NCBI RefSeq assembly: GCF_002217655.1 | Contig: NZ_NEWK01000002.1 | Location: 1,427,164 to 1,491,163 of the forward strand | Origin: Geobacillus thermocatenulatus | Lineage (GTDB): Bacteria > Bacillota > Bacilli > Bacillales > Anoxybacillaceae | Direction of reading: 5' to 3' | DNA: 64,000 nucleotides | Shown here: one piece after another, positions 36,177 through 44,950 of the stretch | Position numbering within the stretch: the stretch's first letter is position 1 | Layout: each line of letters begins with the position of its first letter | Made by a program: the position numbers and the translations under genes | The notes under the pieces: model-generated | The model's input: the letters and a program-made list of their open reading frames with translations, nothing else | Told to the model about the DNA's origin: nothing | The model's database searches: none

Positions 36177-36623
36177 TCAATCGGCGATAGATCTCGGTCT
36201 CATCAGAACATCCAAAACGCCCTTCTGCGCCCCCTCGACCAACAGCGCCTCAACAGTCGGAATGTCCGCCGGCGCCCACTCAAGCGAGCGCAATGCTTGA
36301 AGCGGCACCCACCTAAGCTCGGCATGCTCCCGCGCCCGCGGCTCCCCATCGACTAAGCGGGCTTCATACGTCCGCAAATGCACGATGGCGTGTTCATACT
36401 CATGGAACACATCGGCCAACAACTCACCGACCGAAATGGTGCAGCCAAGCTCCTCGCGAATTTCCCGAACTAAAGCGTCTTCAGGCCGCTCCCCCTCTTC
36501 CACTTTGCCGCCGGGAAATTCCCACACGTTGGGCAGCGACATATCGGGAGCGCGCAAGGCGCATAGGATGTCCCCGCGTTCATTGCGAATGGCTGCCCCG
36601 ACGACATAGATGGTTCGTTTCAT
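36177..36623 (-). CDS. NUDIX hydrolase, MutT-like
   Basis: 148 residues. Exact Nudix box from GGKVEEGERPEDALVREI to REELG (pattern GX5EX7REUXEEXGU) near residue 38. MutT-type members clear 8-oxo-dGTP and related nucleotides. ATG at 36623 follows AAGGAG. Converges on the Gfo/Idh gene with a shared terminator. Confidence 0.9.
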   Translation of the reverse strand: MKRTIYVVGAAIRNERGDILCALRAPDMSLPNVWEFPGGKVEEGERPEDALVREIREELGCTISVGELLADVFHEYEHAIVHLRTYEARLVDGEPRAREHAELRWVPLQALRSLEWAPADIPTVEALLVEGAQKGVLDVLMRPRSIAD

Positions 36624-36671
36624 GACGATCGGCTCCTTGTTACGATCTCCCAACCATTGTAGCAAAAACTC

Positions 36672-36806
36672 GGCTCTTCACCAAAAGTTGTACTTGATTT
36701 TTTCTGAACATCCCCTATTTACGCTTGTGAGGGAACATCAGCACTTTTTGCCTATCCTTGTCAGGAAACCGCATTGCTTGTCAAGTACATGTTGTGGTGA
36801 AGAGTC
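36672..36806. repeat. Miniature inverted-repeat element (ISL3-like ends)
   Basis: Starts CTCTTCACCAAAAGTTGTAC and ends with the inverted form of CTCTTCACCACAACATGTAC; together with TTGA the ends match at 21 of 24 positions. GGCTCTTC-type ends are typical of ISL3 elements. About 135 bp and no coding capacity, so a MITE. Confidence 0.6.
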
Positions 36807-36889
36807 CATAGCCATCAAGTTAAGAAAACAGGAATAAATATATGCCTGATTTGACCATCCTTTTGAAGACCTCATAATGTCTGAACATA

Positions 36890-37582
36890 TCCCTGTCAAG
36901 TAGACAGTGTGAAAAATACCCACCTTCTTCAGCTGCTTGTTAGGATAGTGGAATGAGGAAACGTTGTCAAGGAAAGCACTTGACAACGTCTCCTTCATTC
37001 CACTTCATCGTTGGCAAGCTGAAGAAGGAGACATTCTCAGCCGTTCGTCTGCTAGGCTGCTTAGGCAATTCGGTATTCCACTGGGCTGAGGTAGTCTAGT
37101 TTTTTCTGGCACCGTTCATAATTATAAAAATACATGTACTGATCGATCGCCTCGATCATTTCCTCTTCCGTTTCAAAGGTGGGAAGGTCCACCATTTCCG
37201 ATTTCAAATGCCCGAAAAAATTTTCCATGCAGGCATTGTCTAAACAGTTTCCTCTTCTGGACATACTAGGAATGATATGATGAGCCTTCAGCAGTTGATG
37301 GTACTGGCGGGATGTGTACTGGGAGCCTTGATCGCTATGGAGAAGGACTCCTCGCGCATCCCGTTTTTTGATGGCATCCTTGACAGTTTCGATCACCAAT
37401 TTTAAGTCATTCGAACGACTGATGCGATACGCAATGATTTCATTGTTGTACAGATCTTTAATAGCAGACAGATACAAATAGGTTCCTTGAAATGGCACAT
37501 AGGTAATATCCGTCACCCATTTTTGGTTGGCTGCAGTGGCCACAAAATCACGGTTTAACACGTTCGACGCTACGATATTCAT
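36890..37582 (-). mobile_element. IS3-family (IS150 group) remnant
   Basis: Contains the 3' part of orfB and, at its right end, CACTGTCTACTTGACAGGG, a typical IS3-type terminus. The left end, orfA and the start of orfB are missing. Confidence 0.75.
37061..37582 (-). pseudogene. IS3-family transposase OrfB, 5'-truncated
   Basis: 173 codons of the integrase core: NQKWVTDITYVPFQGTYLYL carries the first Asp, LHSDQGSQYTSRQYHQLL the second, and SRRGNCLDNACMENFFGHLK the catalytic Glu; C-terminus QKKLDYLSPVEYRIA is intact. About 110 residues of the normal N-terminus and the orfA partner are gone, so it cannot act alone. Confidence 0.85.
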
Positions 37583-37923
37583 CGCTCAACACGGAAAAAA
37601 ATCAAGGCGTTATACAAAAAAGAGCGCTTTAGACATTATCGAGAGTTTGGTCATCATGCCGGTGTCGTAAGAAATTCCCGCCTCATACCATGAAAAAAAC
37701 CTTCTATAGGGAAGGTGTATTTGGCATGCCTATCTTTAATATATTCTCACGGTCACAGCCTCCAAAGATGAAAAGTGAAGCCTTGGAGCTACTCGCTCCA
37801 AGGCTTCACTTGATGGCTATGGGTGAAGAGTCAAAAACCTCCCCGTTTTCCAAAATAGTGGAACCCTTTTCGGTGTTATGTTACTCTCAACAGTAGAACC
37901 ATGAAGGAAAGTGAGGGCAAAAC
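37583..37923. other. Remnant coding strip and hairpin between IS3 remnant and the HIBADH-like gene
   Basis: On the plus strand an open frame without a start ends at 37693 (KKIKALYKKERF...VVRNSRLIP) and looks like the 3' end of a gene cut by the IS3 remnant; I do not recognise it. Then comes a 17-bp-arm hairpin (AGTGAAGCCTTGGAGC and complement, 37773-37811) followed by GGTGAAGAGTC, an ISL3-like end. Confidence 0.45.
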
Positions 37924-38787
37924 ATGATCGGGTTTATCGGCCTTGGCATTATGGGCAGCCGCATGGCGGAAAACTTGCTCAATAGCGGCTATTCTCTCAT
38001 CGTCTACAACCGAACGAAAGAAAAGGCGGAACCGCTTCTTCAGAAAGGTGCGAAGTGGGCCAACTCGCCAAAAGAGGCAGCGGAACAGTCTGACGTCATT
38101 TTCACCATGCTTGCCAATCCGCAGGCAGTCGAAACGATGGCGCTCAAGGAACATGGATTTCTACCCTATTTGTCGGCAGGGAAACTATGGGTTGATTGCA
38201 GCACCGTTGACCCCGCCTTTACACGCAAAATGGCGGCAAAGTGCGCGGAGCGGGGCATCCGTTTTATCGACGCCCCGGTTGCTGGGTCGAAACTTCCGGC
38301 GGAAAAAGGAGAGCTCGTGTTTTTTGTCGGCGGCCGCCAAGAAGATGTCGACGAAATCCGTCCGCTGCTTCATGTAATGGGCAAAGCCATCCATCACTTA
38401 GGCGAAAACGGGAAAGGAACCATGATGAAGCTCGTTGTCAATTTGATGCTGGCTGAAGCGATGGCCGCCTTTTCCGAGGCAGTATCCCTTGGCGAGGCGC
38501 TCGGATTTGACAAAGAAACGGTAGTGAACATGTTGCTCAACACGCCGACTGCCGCACCGTTTTTACAAGGGAAAAAAGACTATATCATTCACAACCGCTT
38601 TCCGGCTGAGTTTCCGCTCGAACATATGCACAAAGATTTGCACCTCGTCGCCCAATCGGCGTATGAGCGCGGAATCACCCTGCCTCTGGCGAACTTGGCC
38701 AAAGAGCTGTATGGCCTAGCCAAACAATACAGCTGGGGGCAAGACGATTTTTCGGCCGTTTATCGGCTGTTGTCAGGTCAAAAATGA
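37924..38787 (+). CDS. 3-hydroxyisobutyrate dehydrogenase-family oxidoreductase
   Basis: 287 residues, beta-hydroxyacid dehydrogenase family. FIGLGIMGSRMAENLLNSGY binds NAD(P); DAPVAGSKLPAEKGEL is the substrate motif; the catalytic Lys lies in GKGTMMKLVVNLMLAEAMA near 171. Could reduce succinate semialdehyde, glyoxylate or 3-hydroxyisobutyrate. Start ATG after GTGAGGG. Followed by a clear terminator. Confidence 0.87.
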   Translation: MIGFIGLGIMGSRMAENLLNSGYSLIVYNRTKEKAEPLLQKGAKWANSPKEAAEQSDVIFTMLANPQAVETMALKEHGFLPYLSAGKLWVDCSTVDPAFTRKMAAKCAERGIRFIDAPVAGSKLPAEKGELVFFVGGRQEDVDEIRPLLHVMGKAIHHLGENGKGTMMKLVVNLMLAEAMAAFSEAVSLGEALGFDKETVVNMLLNTPTAAPFLQGKKDYIIHNRFPAEFPLEHMHKDLHLVAQSAYERGITLPLANLAKELYGLAKQYSWGQDDFSAVYRLLSGQK

Positions 38788-38797
38788 CAGGCAAGGG

Positions 38798-38826
38798 GCG
38801 GGACGGCATCGTTCCCGCTTTTTTAA
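38798..38826 (+). terminator. Terminator after the HIBADH-like gene
   Basis: GCGGGA/TTCCCGC stem with TTTTTT tail. Confidence 0.85.
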
Positions 38827-38837
38827 TTAAGAAGGAC

Positions 38838-38863
38838 GGAACCTTTTCACCAGGCGCTCCGTA
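38838..38863 (+). promoter_or_regulatory. ECF (SigW-type) promoter of spo0M
   Basis: GGAACC (38838-38843), 16-base spacer, CGTA (38860-38863), close to the SigW consensus TGAAAC-N16-CGTA. In B. subtilis spo0M is a known SigW target. Confidence 0.65.
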
Positions 38864-38896
38864 TTCTCAACTGAAATCGATGACAAGGAGGAGAAC

Positions 38897-39661
38897 TTGT
38901 TGTTCAAAAAACTGTTAAGTTCGATCGGCATCGGATCCGCGACAGTCGATACGAAATTGGTGAAAGCGAAATACGTCCAAGGCGAAACCGTCGAAGGAGT
39001 CGTTGAAGTTCGCGGCGGCAGTGTCGAGCAGCACATTGATGAAATTTACTTGGCATTAGTCACAACGTACATCCGCGAAATCGATGATAAGAAATTCGAA
39101 GAAAAAGCCGTACTGGGGCGATACAAAGTGAGCGGCCCGCTGACGATCGGGCCGAATGAAATGAAAACAATCCCGTTTCAATTCGCCTTGCCGTACGACG
39201 TGCCGGTTACGCTCGGCACCTCGAAAGTGTGGCTGCAGACCGGCCTTGACATAAAAATGGCGCTCGACCCGCAAGACCGCGACTATCTCACCATCGAGCC
39301 GCACCCGCTTGTCGCCGCGTTTCTCGAGGCGGCCCACCAATTAGGTTTCCGCCTTCGCCATGTGCAATGCGAACAAGCGCCGCGCTATTGGCAACGGCGG
39401 CTGCCGTTTGTCCAAGAGTTTGAATTCAAGCCGGCAAGCGGACCGTTTAAAGGCCGACTTGACGAACTGGAGGCCATTTTCTTTGTCTCCGAGCATGGGG
39501 TTGAAGCCATTTTAGAGATTGACCGCAAAGCGCGCGGGTTTGCTGGATTGCTTTCCGAGGCGCTTGACATGGACGAGACGTTTGTCCGGTTCACCTACGG
39601 GCCGAACGATATCGCATCGTTGCCGCAACGGCTGGCCAATCTCATTCAGCGCCATAGCTGA
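38897..39661 (+). CDS. spo0M: Sporulation-control protein Spo0M (arrestin-like)
   Basis: About 253 residues. Two beta-sandwich halves of the arrestin type; family blocks FKKLLSSIGIGSATVDTKL, YVQGETVEGVVEVRGGSVEQ, IPFQFALPYDVPVTLG and DIKMALDPQDRDYLTIEP are seen. No signal peptide; B. subtilis Spo0M is cytoplasmic and influences sporulation and cell division. Two tandem TTG codons (38897, 38900) follow AAGGAGGAG; the second has better spacing. An ECF-type promoter upstream links it to envelope stress. Confidence 0.9.
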   Translation: MLFKKLLSSIGIGSATVDTKLVKAKYVQGETVEGVVEVRGGSVEQHIDEIYLALVTTYIREIDDKKFEEKAVLGRYKVSGPLTIGPNEMKTIPFQFALPYDVPVTLGTSKVWLQTGLDIKMALDPQDRDYLTIEPHPLVAAFLEAAHQLGFRLRHVQCEQAPRYWQRRLPFVQEFEFKPASGPFKGRLDELEAIFFVSEHGVEAILEIDRKARGFAGLLSEALDMDETFVRFTYGPNDIASLPQRLANLIQRHS

Positions 39662-39789
39662 ACGAAAAAGACAAAAGGGGCCATCGGCCTCTTTTCCTCC
39701 ATCGTGAAGCAGGTCGGCAGCTTGCCCCCTATTCTCCCGGTTTTTCCATCATCGCTGTTTCGCAGGCGAGGCGACACGGTTTCTTTCTA

Positions 39790-39833
39790 GAAAATACGAA
39801 ACGCCCGTTTCCTCCATTAGGAAGCGGGCGTTC
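39790..39833 (-). terminator. Terminator of the RlmD-type methyltransferase
   Basis: AACGCCCGCTTCC/GGAAACGGGCGTT stem (one mismatch) after the stop codon on the minus strand; T-tract weak (TCGTATTTTC). Confidence 0.6.
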
Positions 39834-39841
39834 TGGATTGA

Positions 39842-41230
39842 TTATGTGGATTTCACAAGCAACGCACAGCACTCGACATGCGCCGTATGCGGAAACATGT
39901 CCACCGGCTGGACGGTTTTCAACACATAGCCGAACGGGGCTAGCTCCGCAATATCAGCCACAAACGTCTCCGGATTGCAGGAGACATACACAACCCGCTC
40001 CGGCTGGGCCCGACCGATTTTGCGCATCACCTTTCCCCCCGCCCCCGAGCGCGGAGGATCCAAAAGCAGCAGCTCCGGCCGCCCGAACTGTTCCAACACT
40101 TCATCAATTCCGCGTCTCGCATCCCGAGCCAAAAAGTACGTATTGTCAATGCCGTTGTCTTTCGCGTTGCGTTTCGCTGACTCGATCGACGTTTCCACAA
40201 TTTCAATGCCCGCCAACGCTTTCACCTGCTTGGCGAATGGCAAGGAAAACGTCCCGACCCCGCAAAACAAATCAATCATCTTCTCATGCGGCTGCGGCTC
40301 GCCCATCTCCAACGCCAGTTCAACCAGTTTGGCCGCCTGCACCGGGTTCGTTTGGAAAAACGTATCAAACCAAAGGCGGTAACGGAACCCACACAATTCA
40401 TCGTAAATGAAATCGCGCCCGGCCAACACATGGGTTTGTTCCGCCTGGGTGCGGTCGGCCCACGCCCGATTCTCAAGCCAAAGCAAACTTTTCACGTCCG
40501 GGAGCGCCTTCGTGATCCTCTCCGCCAAATCAGCCGCCGCTTCTTTCAACGCCCCTTCCGGCGCCTCGGTCGCAAAGAGCGCCACCATCACCTCTCCTGT
40601 CGCAAACGACTCGCGCACCATGACGTGGCGAAGCAGGCCTTCATGGGTATCTTTGTGATACCCAGGCAGCTGATGGTCGCGCGCCCAACGCGCTACCTCC
40701 ATAGCAGCTTTGACGATCTTCTCGCCGGCAATGAGACATGTCTCCAACGAAATCACTTGCCGGAAATTCCCTTGCTCGTGCAGTCCAAGCAAACCTTCAG
40801 GCGAAAACGTAAACTCCATTTTATTGCGGTAATGCCACGGATGTTCCATGCCGATCGTCTCGCGGACAACGCCAGGGTCAAATCCGTGCTGGGCAAGAAG
40901 CGCCTTCACCTGTTCAGTCTTATGCCGCAGCTGTCCCTCATAGCGCCAGTGCTGCCAGACACAGCCGCCGCAGCGGTCAAAGTGCGGACACGGCGGATCG
41001 AGCCGCTCCAGGTGTGGTTCGATCACTTCCTCCAAGCGGGCGTTCGCCCAGCGCCGTTTCGGCTCGTCGACGACGACCCGCACTTTCTCGCCAGGAAGGG
41101 TAGATGGCACGATAATTTTCAGCTTCTTTTGCTTTCCGTCATGCCCATGCCACACAACCGCCTGTCCGGCTCCTTTTTTATCTAATTCATGGATTTGGGC
41201 AATAAATGATTGCTCTGCGCCATTTGTCAA
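39842..41230 (-). CDS. 23S rRNA (uracil-C5)-methyltransferase, RumA/RlmD family
   Basis: 462 residues. TRAM-like start, 4Fe-4S Cys motif PPCPHFDRCGGCVWQ near 80, SAM-binding DLFCGVGTFSLPFA near 310, LLLDPPRSGAGG, nucleophile in YVSCNPETF and catalytic Glu in HTAHVECC. TTG at 41230 is chosen because AGAGGAGGAAAG sits directly upstream inside the longer frame. A paralogue lies at 47578-48951. In B. subtilis one enzyme (RlmCD/YefA) methylates both U747 and U1939 and YfjO is a second homologue of unclear target; this gene is likely the YfjO type. Confidence 0.9.
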   Translation of the reverse strand: MTNGAEQSFIAQIHELDKKGAGQAVVWHGHDGKQKKLKIIVPSTLPGEKVRVVVDEPKRRWANARLEEVIEPHLERLDPPCPHFDRCGGCVWQHWRYEGQLRHKTEQVKALLAQHGFDPGVVRETIGMEHPWHYRNKMEFTFSPEGLLGLHEQGNFRQVISLETCLIAGEKIVKAAMEVARWARDHQLPGYHKDTHEGLLRHVMVRESFATGEVMVALFATEAPEGALKEAAADLAERITKALPDVKSLLWLENRAWADRTQAEQTHVLAGRDFIYDELCGFRYRLWFDTFFQTNPVQAAKLVELALEMGEPQPHEKMIDLFCGVGTFSLPFAKQVKALAGIEIVETSIESAKRNAKDNGIDNTYFLARDARRGIDEVLEQFGRPELLLLDPPRSGAGGKVMRKIGRAQPERVVYVSCNPETFVADIAELAPFGYVLKTVQPVDMFPHTAHVECCALLVKST

Positions 41231-41412
41231 CGGCTTTCCTCCTCTCGAGATGAACGATGTTGCCACCCTTTATGTATTGTACACGATCAGCACACGAATC
41301 CAAAGCGCCTTTCCGTCATAGAGCCGGCCCCTTTTCCTCTGCTCCGCCTTTGGCATTGGTTTATCTGTTTCCAGACAGAAGCACGATTGATCCAAAACAG
41401 TCCGCACCAAAG

Positions 41413-41450
41413 TTGATTTTTTCGCAAGATATAACTATAATGGTTACAAC
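41413..41450 (+). promoter_or_regulatory. Rrf2 gene promoter with overlapping operator
   Basis: TTGATT, 17 bases, TATAAT (41436-41441). The -10 is covered by GATATAACT-N5-GGTTACAAC (41428-41450), the same 9-5-9 design as the palindrome at 41916, indicating autorepression. Confidence 0.7.
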
Positions 41451-41463
41451 GGTGGTGTTCTAC

Positions 41464-41880
41464 ATGAAACAAATTAGCACACGGTTTTCGATGGCCGTTC
41501 ACATCCTTTGCCTGCTTGCGATCAGCCCAGCCGACTGCACAGGAGATTTCATCGCGCAGAGCGTCAATACAAACCCCGTCATCATCCGCCGACTTATGGG
41601 CATGTTAAAAAAAGCGGGGTTGGTTGACGTTCGCCCCGGAGTCGGCGGCGCTTCGCTGCGCAAACCTCCCGATCAAATCACACTGTTGGACGTGTATCGG
41701 GCCGTCCGTGTCGTGGAGACCGATCAACTGTTTCGCATCCATGAACATCCAAACATTCAGTGTCCGGTCGGACGGAATATCGAGGCCGTCCTGCAAGCCG
41801 AGCTGAAAGAAGCGCAGGCGGCGATGGAAGCGCGGCTTTCGCAAACGACGATCAGCTGGCTGCTCGCTCAATTTCAATAA
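41464..41880 (+). CDS. Rrf2-family transcriptional regulator (YwnA-like)
   Basis: 138 residues. Winged helix starting MKQISTRFSMAVHILCLLA, recognition helix SVNTNPVIIRRLMGMLKKAG and wing VDVRPGVGGASLRKPP. A single Cys (NIQCPVG near 100) where Fe-S members of the family have three, so it is probably not an iron-sulfur sensor; thiol or ligand sensing is more likely. Ends in a terminator and is followed by a second operator. Confidence 0.88.
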   Translation: MKQISTRFSMAVHILCLLAISPADCTGDFIAQSVNTNPVIIRRLMGMLKKAGLVDVRPGVGGASLRKPPDQITLLDVYRAVRVVETDQLFRIHEHPNIQCPVGRNIEAVLQAELKEAQAAMEARLSQTTISWLLAQFQ

Positions 41881-41881
41881 T

Positions 41882-41908
41882 AAAAGCTCTTAACAGAGCT
41901 TTTATTTA
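41882..41908 (+). terminator. Terminator of the Rrf2 gene
   Basis: AAAAGCTCT/AGAGCTTTT with TAAC loop and TATTTATAAA. Confidence 0.8.
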
Positions 41909-41915
41909 TAAATCA

Positions 41916-41938
41916 GTTGTAACCAAAATGGTTATAAC
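41916..41938. promoter_or_regulatory. Second Rrf2-type operator
   Basis: GTTGTAACC-N5-GGTTATAAC, a near-perfect 9-5-9 palindrome matching the site over the regulator's own promoter. An AAGGAG follows 14 bases later but the gene it once served is interrupted. Confidence 0.65.
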
Positions 41939-41959
41939 AAAAACAAATAAGGAGCATTC

Positions 41960-42195
41960 CCGTTAGGAGCTTTTCCGGGGACTTGATCAAAAAAAGCCCT
42001 CTTGGTATGATGCAGGGGTGTCAAACAACACCTACCATCATGCCAAGGAGGACTTCAGATGAATTGTACACAAAACGCGCACCCTAGGTCTGTAAGATAT
42101 CCACAAAACTGAAAAAGGATGTAAGGGATTTTGTCGAAAAATATTTTTTGGACACCCCTGAGAGGCCGAAAAGCCTTGATAGATCAACATTTCTA
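41960..42195 (+). mobile_element. Short IS fragment, possibly IS110 type
   Basis: Contains a ribosome site CCAAGGAGGACTTCAG and ATGAATTGTACACAAAACG (MNCTQN), which I associate with the start of Geobacillus IS110-type transposases, then stops after 17 codons. An IS leader hairpin GGTGT...ACACC precedes it. It lies between the second Rrf2 operator and the NmrA gene. Confidence 0.35.
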
Positions 42196-42212
42196 GAGGG
42201 AGGTCTAGACGC

Positions 42213-43088
42213 ATGAAAATCTTGGTCACCGGAGCAACCGGAAAATTAGGAACGAAAGTCGTCGAAACACTGTTGAAATCCGTTCCGGCAAGCGAGTTGG
42301 CCGTCAGCGTCCGCCAGCCGGAAAAAGCCGAACATTTTCGTGCTCAAGGAATCGATGTTCGATACGGAGACTTCGATCGTCCAGAAACGCTGGACACTGC
42401 CTTCCAAGGCATCGACCGTTTACTGATCATCTCGACGGATGGGGACAATGAGACAAGAATCCGCCAGCACACGAATGCTGTCAAAGCGGCCCAACGCGCC
42501 CAAGTCCGATTCATTGCGTACACAAGCCTGGCGAATGCAAGCAAAAGCCGGCTCGCCTTGGCTGAAGTGCATCGGGTAACCGAAGAAGCCATCGCAAACA
42601 CAGGCATTCCGTACTCCTTCTTGCGCAACAATTGGTATTTGGAAAACGAACTTGGAACCATTCAAGCCGTCCTCACCGGATCACCTTGGGTGACATCAGC
42701 CGGGACAGGCAAAGTCGGCTGGGCTCTTCGCCAAGATTATGCAGAAGCCGCTGCTGCCGTCCTCGCCGGAGATGGCCATGAAAACACCATTTACGAACTT
42801 TCCGGCCCCCTCATGACCCAAGAAGAACTCGCGTCCGCCCTCGGCGGTGTCTTATGCCAAGAGGTGCCGATGCAGCAAGTCGACGATGCCGCTTATGCTG
42901 ATATCATGAGAAAGGCCGGATTGCCCGATCCGCTCGTGTCATTTCTCGTGGACATTCAACGCGGCATCCGCGAAGGCTCCCTAGAAGTCGAAAGCAACGA
43001 TTTGGAAAAACTGCTTGGCAGACCCGTGACACGAATTCACGAAGCTCTGACCCAACTTGTCCGTGACATAAAAAGAACAACTCATTAA
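42213..43088 (+). CDS. NmrA-family NAD(P)H-binding reductase (QorB/YtfG type)
   Basis: 291 residues. ILVTGATGKLGTKVVETLL is the atypical SDR nucleotide motif; FIAYTSLANASKSRLALAEV and PYSFLRNNWYLENELG are typical of QorB-type quinone oxidoreductases, which lack the classical Tyr-Lys pair. GAGGGAGG precedes the ATG. Probably the original target of the Rrf2 regulator upstream, by analogy to similar pairs; the IS fragment now lies between operator and gene. Confidence 0.88.
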   Translation: MKILVTGATGKLGTKVVETLLKSVPASELAVSVRQPEKAEHFRAQGIDVRYGDFDRPETLDTAFQGIDRLLIISTDGDNETRIRQHTNAVKAAQRAQVRFIAYTSLANASKSRLALAEVHRVTEEAIANTGIPYSFLRNNWYLENELGTIQAVLTGSPWVTSAGTGKVGWALRQDYAEAAAAVLAGDGHENTIYELSGPLMTQEELASALGGVLCQEVPMQQVDDAAYADIMRKAGLPDPLVSFLVDIQRGIREGSLEVESNDLEKLLGRPVTRIHEALTQLVRDIKRTTH

Positions 43089-43095
43089 TTCTATG

Positions 43096-43122
43096 AAAAA
43101 CCGGCCGTACGGCCGGTTTTTT
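43096..43122. terminator. Terminator of the NmrA gene
   Basis: AAAACCGGCCGTACGGCCGG perfect palindrome with TTTTTT; can work in both directions. Confidence 0.88.
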
Positions 43123-43339
43123 GACGAACGAAACAAACGTCTTCCTCCTCTTCGCTTTTTCCATCTTTCGGACTTCCATCCCTGTCGGCTCATCAATCGC
43201 CTCCTCGTCATCCCCTGTCGCTAAACCTCTCTTCCCAATGCCGGCCTTGCCTAACAGGATTTCAAAACAGCCATATCTGCCGTTGCAAACCGACTGATTT
43301 CGCCGAACCAGTTGCTTTTAGATGAACGAAAAGCGTTGA
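43123..43339. other. Gene-free stretch between NmrA and the symporter
   Basis: No coding frame that I can support; ends in dispersed repeat copy 3. Confidence 0.5.
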
Positions 43340-43410
43340 TTTTGGGGGATTTCTCAATTTGAGAAGAGAATCCGTTTTCGGCGACTTTTCACTAAATCAC
43401 CAGTCTTCTA
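43340..43410 (-). repeat. Dispersed intergenic repeat, copy 3 (reversed)
   Basis: Minus strand reads AAGACTGGTGATTTAGTG, then CTTCTCAAATTGAGAAATCC, resembling copies at 4044 and 13118. The distal end is less clear. Confidence 0.5.
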
Positions 43411-43480
43411 GGGTGCTGAACGCACAAAAAAGGTGTCCCGAACGCCGCGGAACACCTGCGATTCTACAACGGATAACGGT

Positions 43481-44950
43481 TTATAACGCTTTTTCCCTCT
43501 TTCCGTCTACTCTCGTATATCCATTTTCCCAGAATTCCGCATTCTTGATCCCGTATTTCGACGCGTTGAATTCCGGATCTTTCCCTTGCTTCAGCTGTTC
43601 TTCGTAATCTTTCAAGGCCATATAGGCAGGCTTGAACAACAATAGGATCGCGATCAAGTTGAGCCACACCATGATTCCAAGCCCGATGTCGCCCATCGCC
43701 CATGCCGTCGTCGCCGTTTTGACCGTTCCATAGAACGTGGCCGCCAAAAAGACGAGCTTCAAGGCAAAGAAGGCCGTTCCCCTCTTTTCACTGCGCACCA
43801 AATAGGCGAGGTTCGTCTCGGCAATATAGTAATAGGCGTACATTGTTGTAAACGCGAAGAAGAACAGAGCGATCGCGATAAAGGCCGACCCGAATCCCGG
43901 GAAGAGCGTGTCCACCGCCGCCTGCGTATACCCTGCGCCCGGCTCCACTCCTTTCAAATGAACCACAATCGACTCGCCTGTTTTTTCATTGATCACATTG
44001 TATTGACCCGTAAACAAAATCATCAGTGCCGTCGCCGTCACGACCAAGAACACGTCCAAATAGATCGAAAACGCCTGCACAAGCCCCTGCTTGGCCGGGT
44101 GGGACACTTCCGCCGCCGCTGCCGGGTGGGCGCCCGTCCCTTGCCCCGCTTCATTCGCATAAAGGCCGCGCTTGACCCCCCACATCACCGCCGAACCAAG
44201 AATTCCGCCAAACACTTGATCAGCGCCAAACGCGCTTTTGAAAATGAGGCCAAACACATCCGGGACTTTCTCAATATTGACCGCAATAATCGCAATCGCC
44301 ACCAACAAATAGCCAATTGCCATAAACGGAACAACAATTTCCGCCGTTTTCGCGATCCGCTTCACTCCACCAAAAATCGTAAAGCCAAGAACAGCGATCA
44401 CGAAAATTCCCGTCACCAATTTCGGAATGCCAAACGCATTCGAAAAGCCGTCGGCAATCGAGTTCGCTTGAATCCCCGGCATCAACACCGCCATGGAGAG
44501 AATGATCGCCGTGGCAATCACCACCGCAAACCATTTCCAGCCAAGGCCTTTTTCAATGTAGAACGCTGGACCACCGCGGTATTGCCCGTCTTGCTCTTCT
44601 TTGTAGATTTGCGCCAGCGTCGACTCGACATACGCCGTCGCCGCTCCGATAAAGGTGATCACCCACATCCAAAAGACCGCGCCCGGCCCCCCGTACGCAA
44701 TCCCCGTCGCCGTCCCTGCCACGTTCCCAACGCCAATGCGTCCGGACAACGACATCGTCAACGCTTGGAAAGAAGACACCCCGGCCTCAGAACTTTTCCC
44801 CGTCGTCACAAGCCGGATCATCTCTTTCACGTGGCGGATTTGCAGGAAACGGGTGCGAATGCTAAAATACAAACCGCAACAAACAATGAAACCAATCAAG
44901 AAAGGGCTCCACAGCCACCCGTTCACCGTTTCCACGAGCTTTTCAATCAA
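43481..44950 (-). CDS. Sodium:alanine/glycine symporter (AGCS family)
   Basis: 489 residues with about 11 membrane helices. Family blocks GVSSFQALTMSLSGRIGVGN, GGPGAVFWMWVITFIGAATA, YRGGPAFYIEKGLG and KRGLYANEAGQGTGAHPAAA are intact; these line the sodium and amino-acid sites. TTG start at 44950 follows AGGAGGG at seven bases. Imports alanine or glycine with sodium. Upstream AT-rich region shows no glycine riboswitch that I could recognise. Confidence 0.93.
   Translation of the reverse strand: MIEKLVETVNGWLWSPFLIGFIVCCGLYFSIRTRFLQIRHVKEMIRLVTTGKSSEAGVSSFQALTMSLSGRIGVGNVAGTATGIAYGGPGAVFWMWVITFIGAATAYVESTLAQIYKEEQDGQYRGGPAFYIEKGLGWKWFAVVIATAIILSMAVLMPGIQANSIADGFSNAFGIPKLVTGIFVIAVLGFTIFGGVKRIAKTAEIVVPFMAIGYLLVAIAIIAVNIEKVPDVFGLIFKSAFGADQVFGGILGSAVMWGVKRGLYANEAGQGTGAHPAAAAEVSHPAKQGLVQAFSIYLDVFLVVTATALMILFTGQYNVINEKTGESIVVHLKGVEPGAGYTQAAVDTLFPGFGSAFIAIALFFFAFTTMYAYYYIAETNLAYLVRSEKRGTAFFALKLVFLAATFYGTVKTATTAWAMGDIGLGIMVWLNLIAILLLFKPAYMALKDYEEQLKQGKDPEFNASKYGIKNAEFWENGYTRVDGKREKAL

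Noticed and set aside
40286-41185. Long plus-strand reading frame opposite the RlmD-type gene
   Set aside because: GC-rich antisense shadow: Arg/His-rich, no family motif, no ribosome site. The same holds for 43958-44974, 48346-49140 and 50400-51134.
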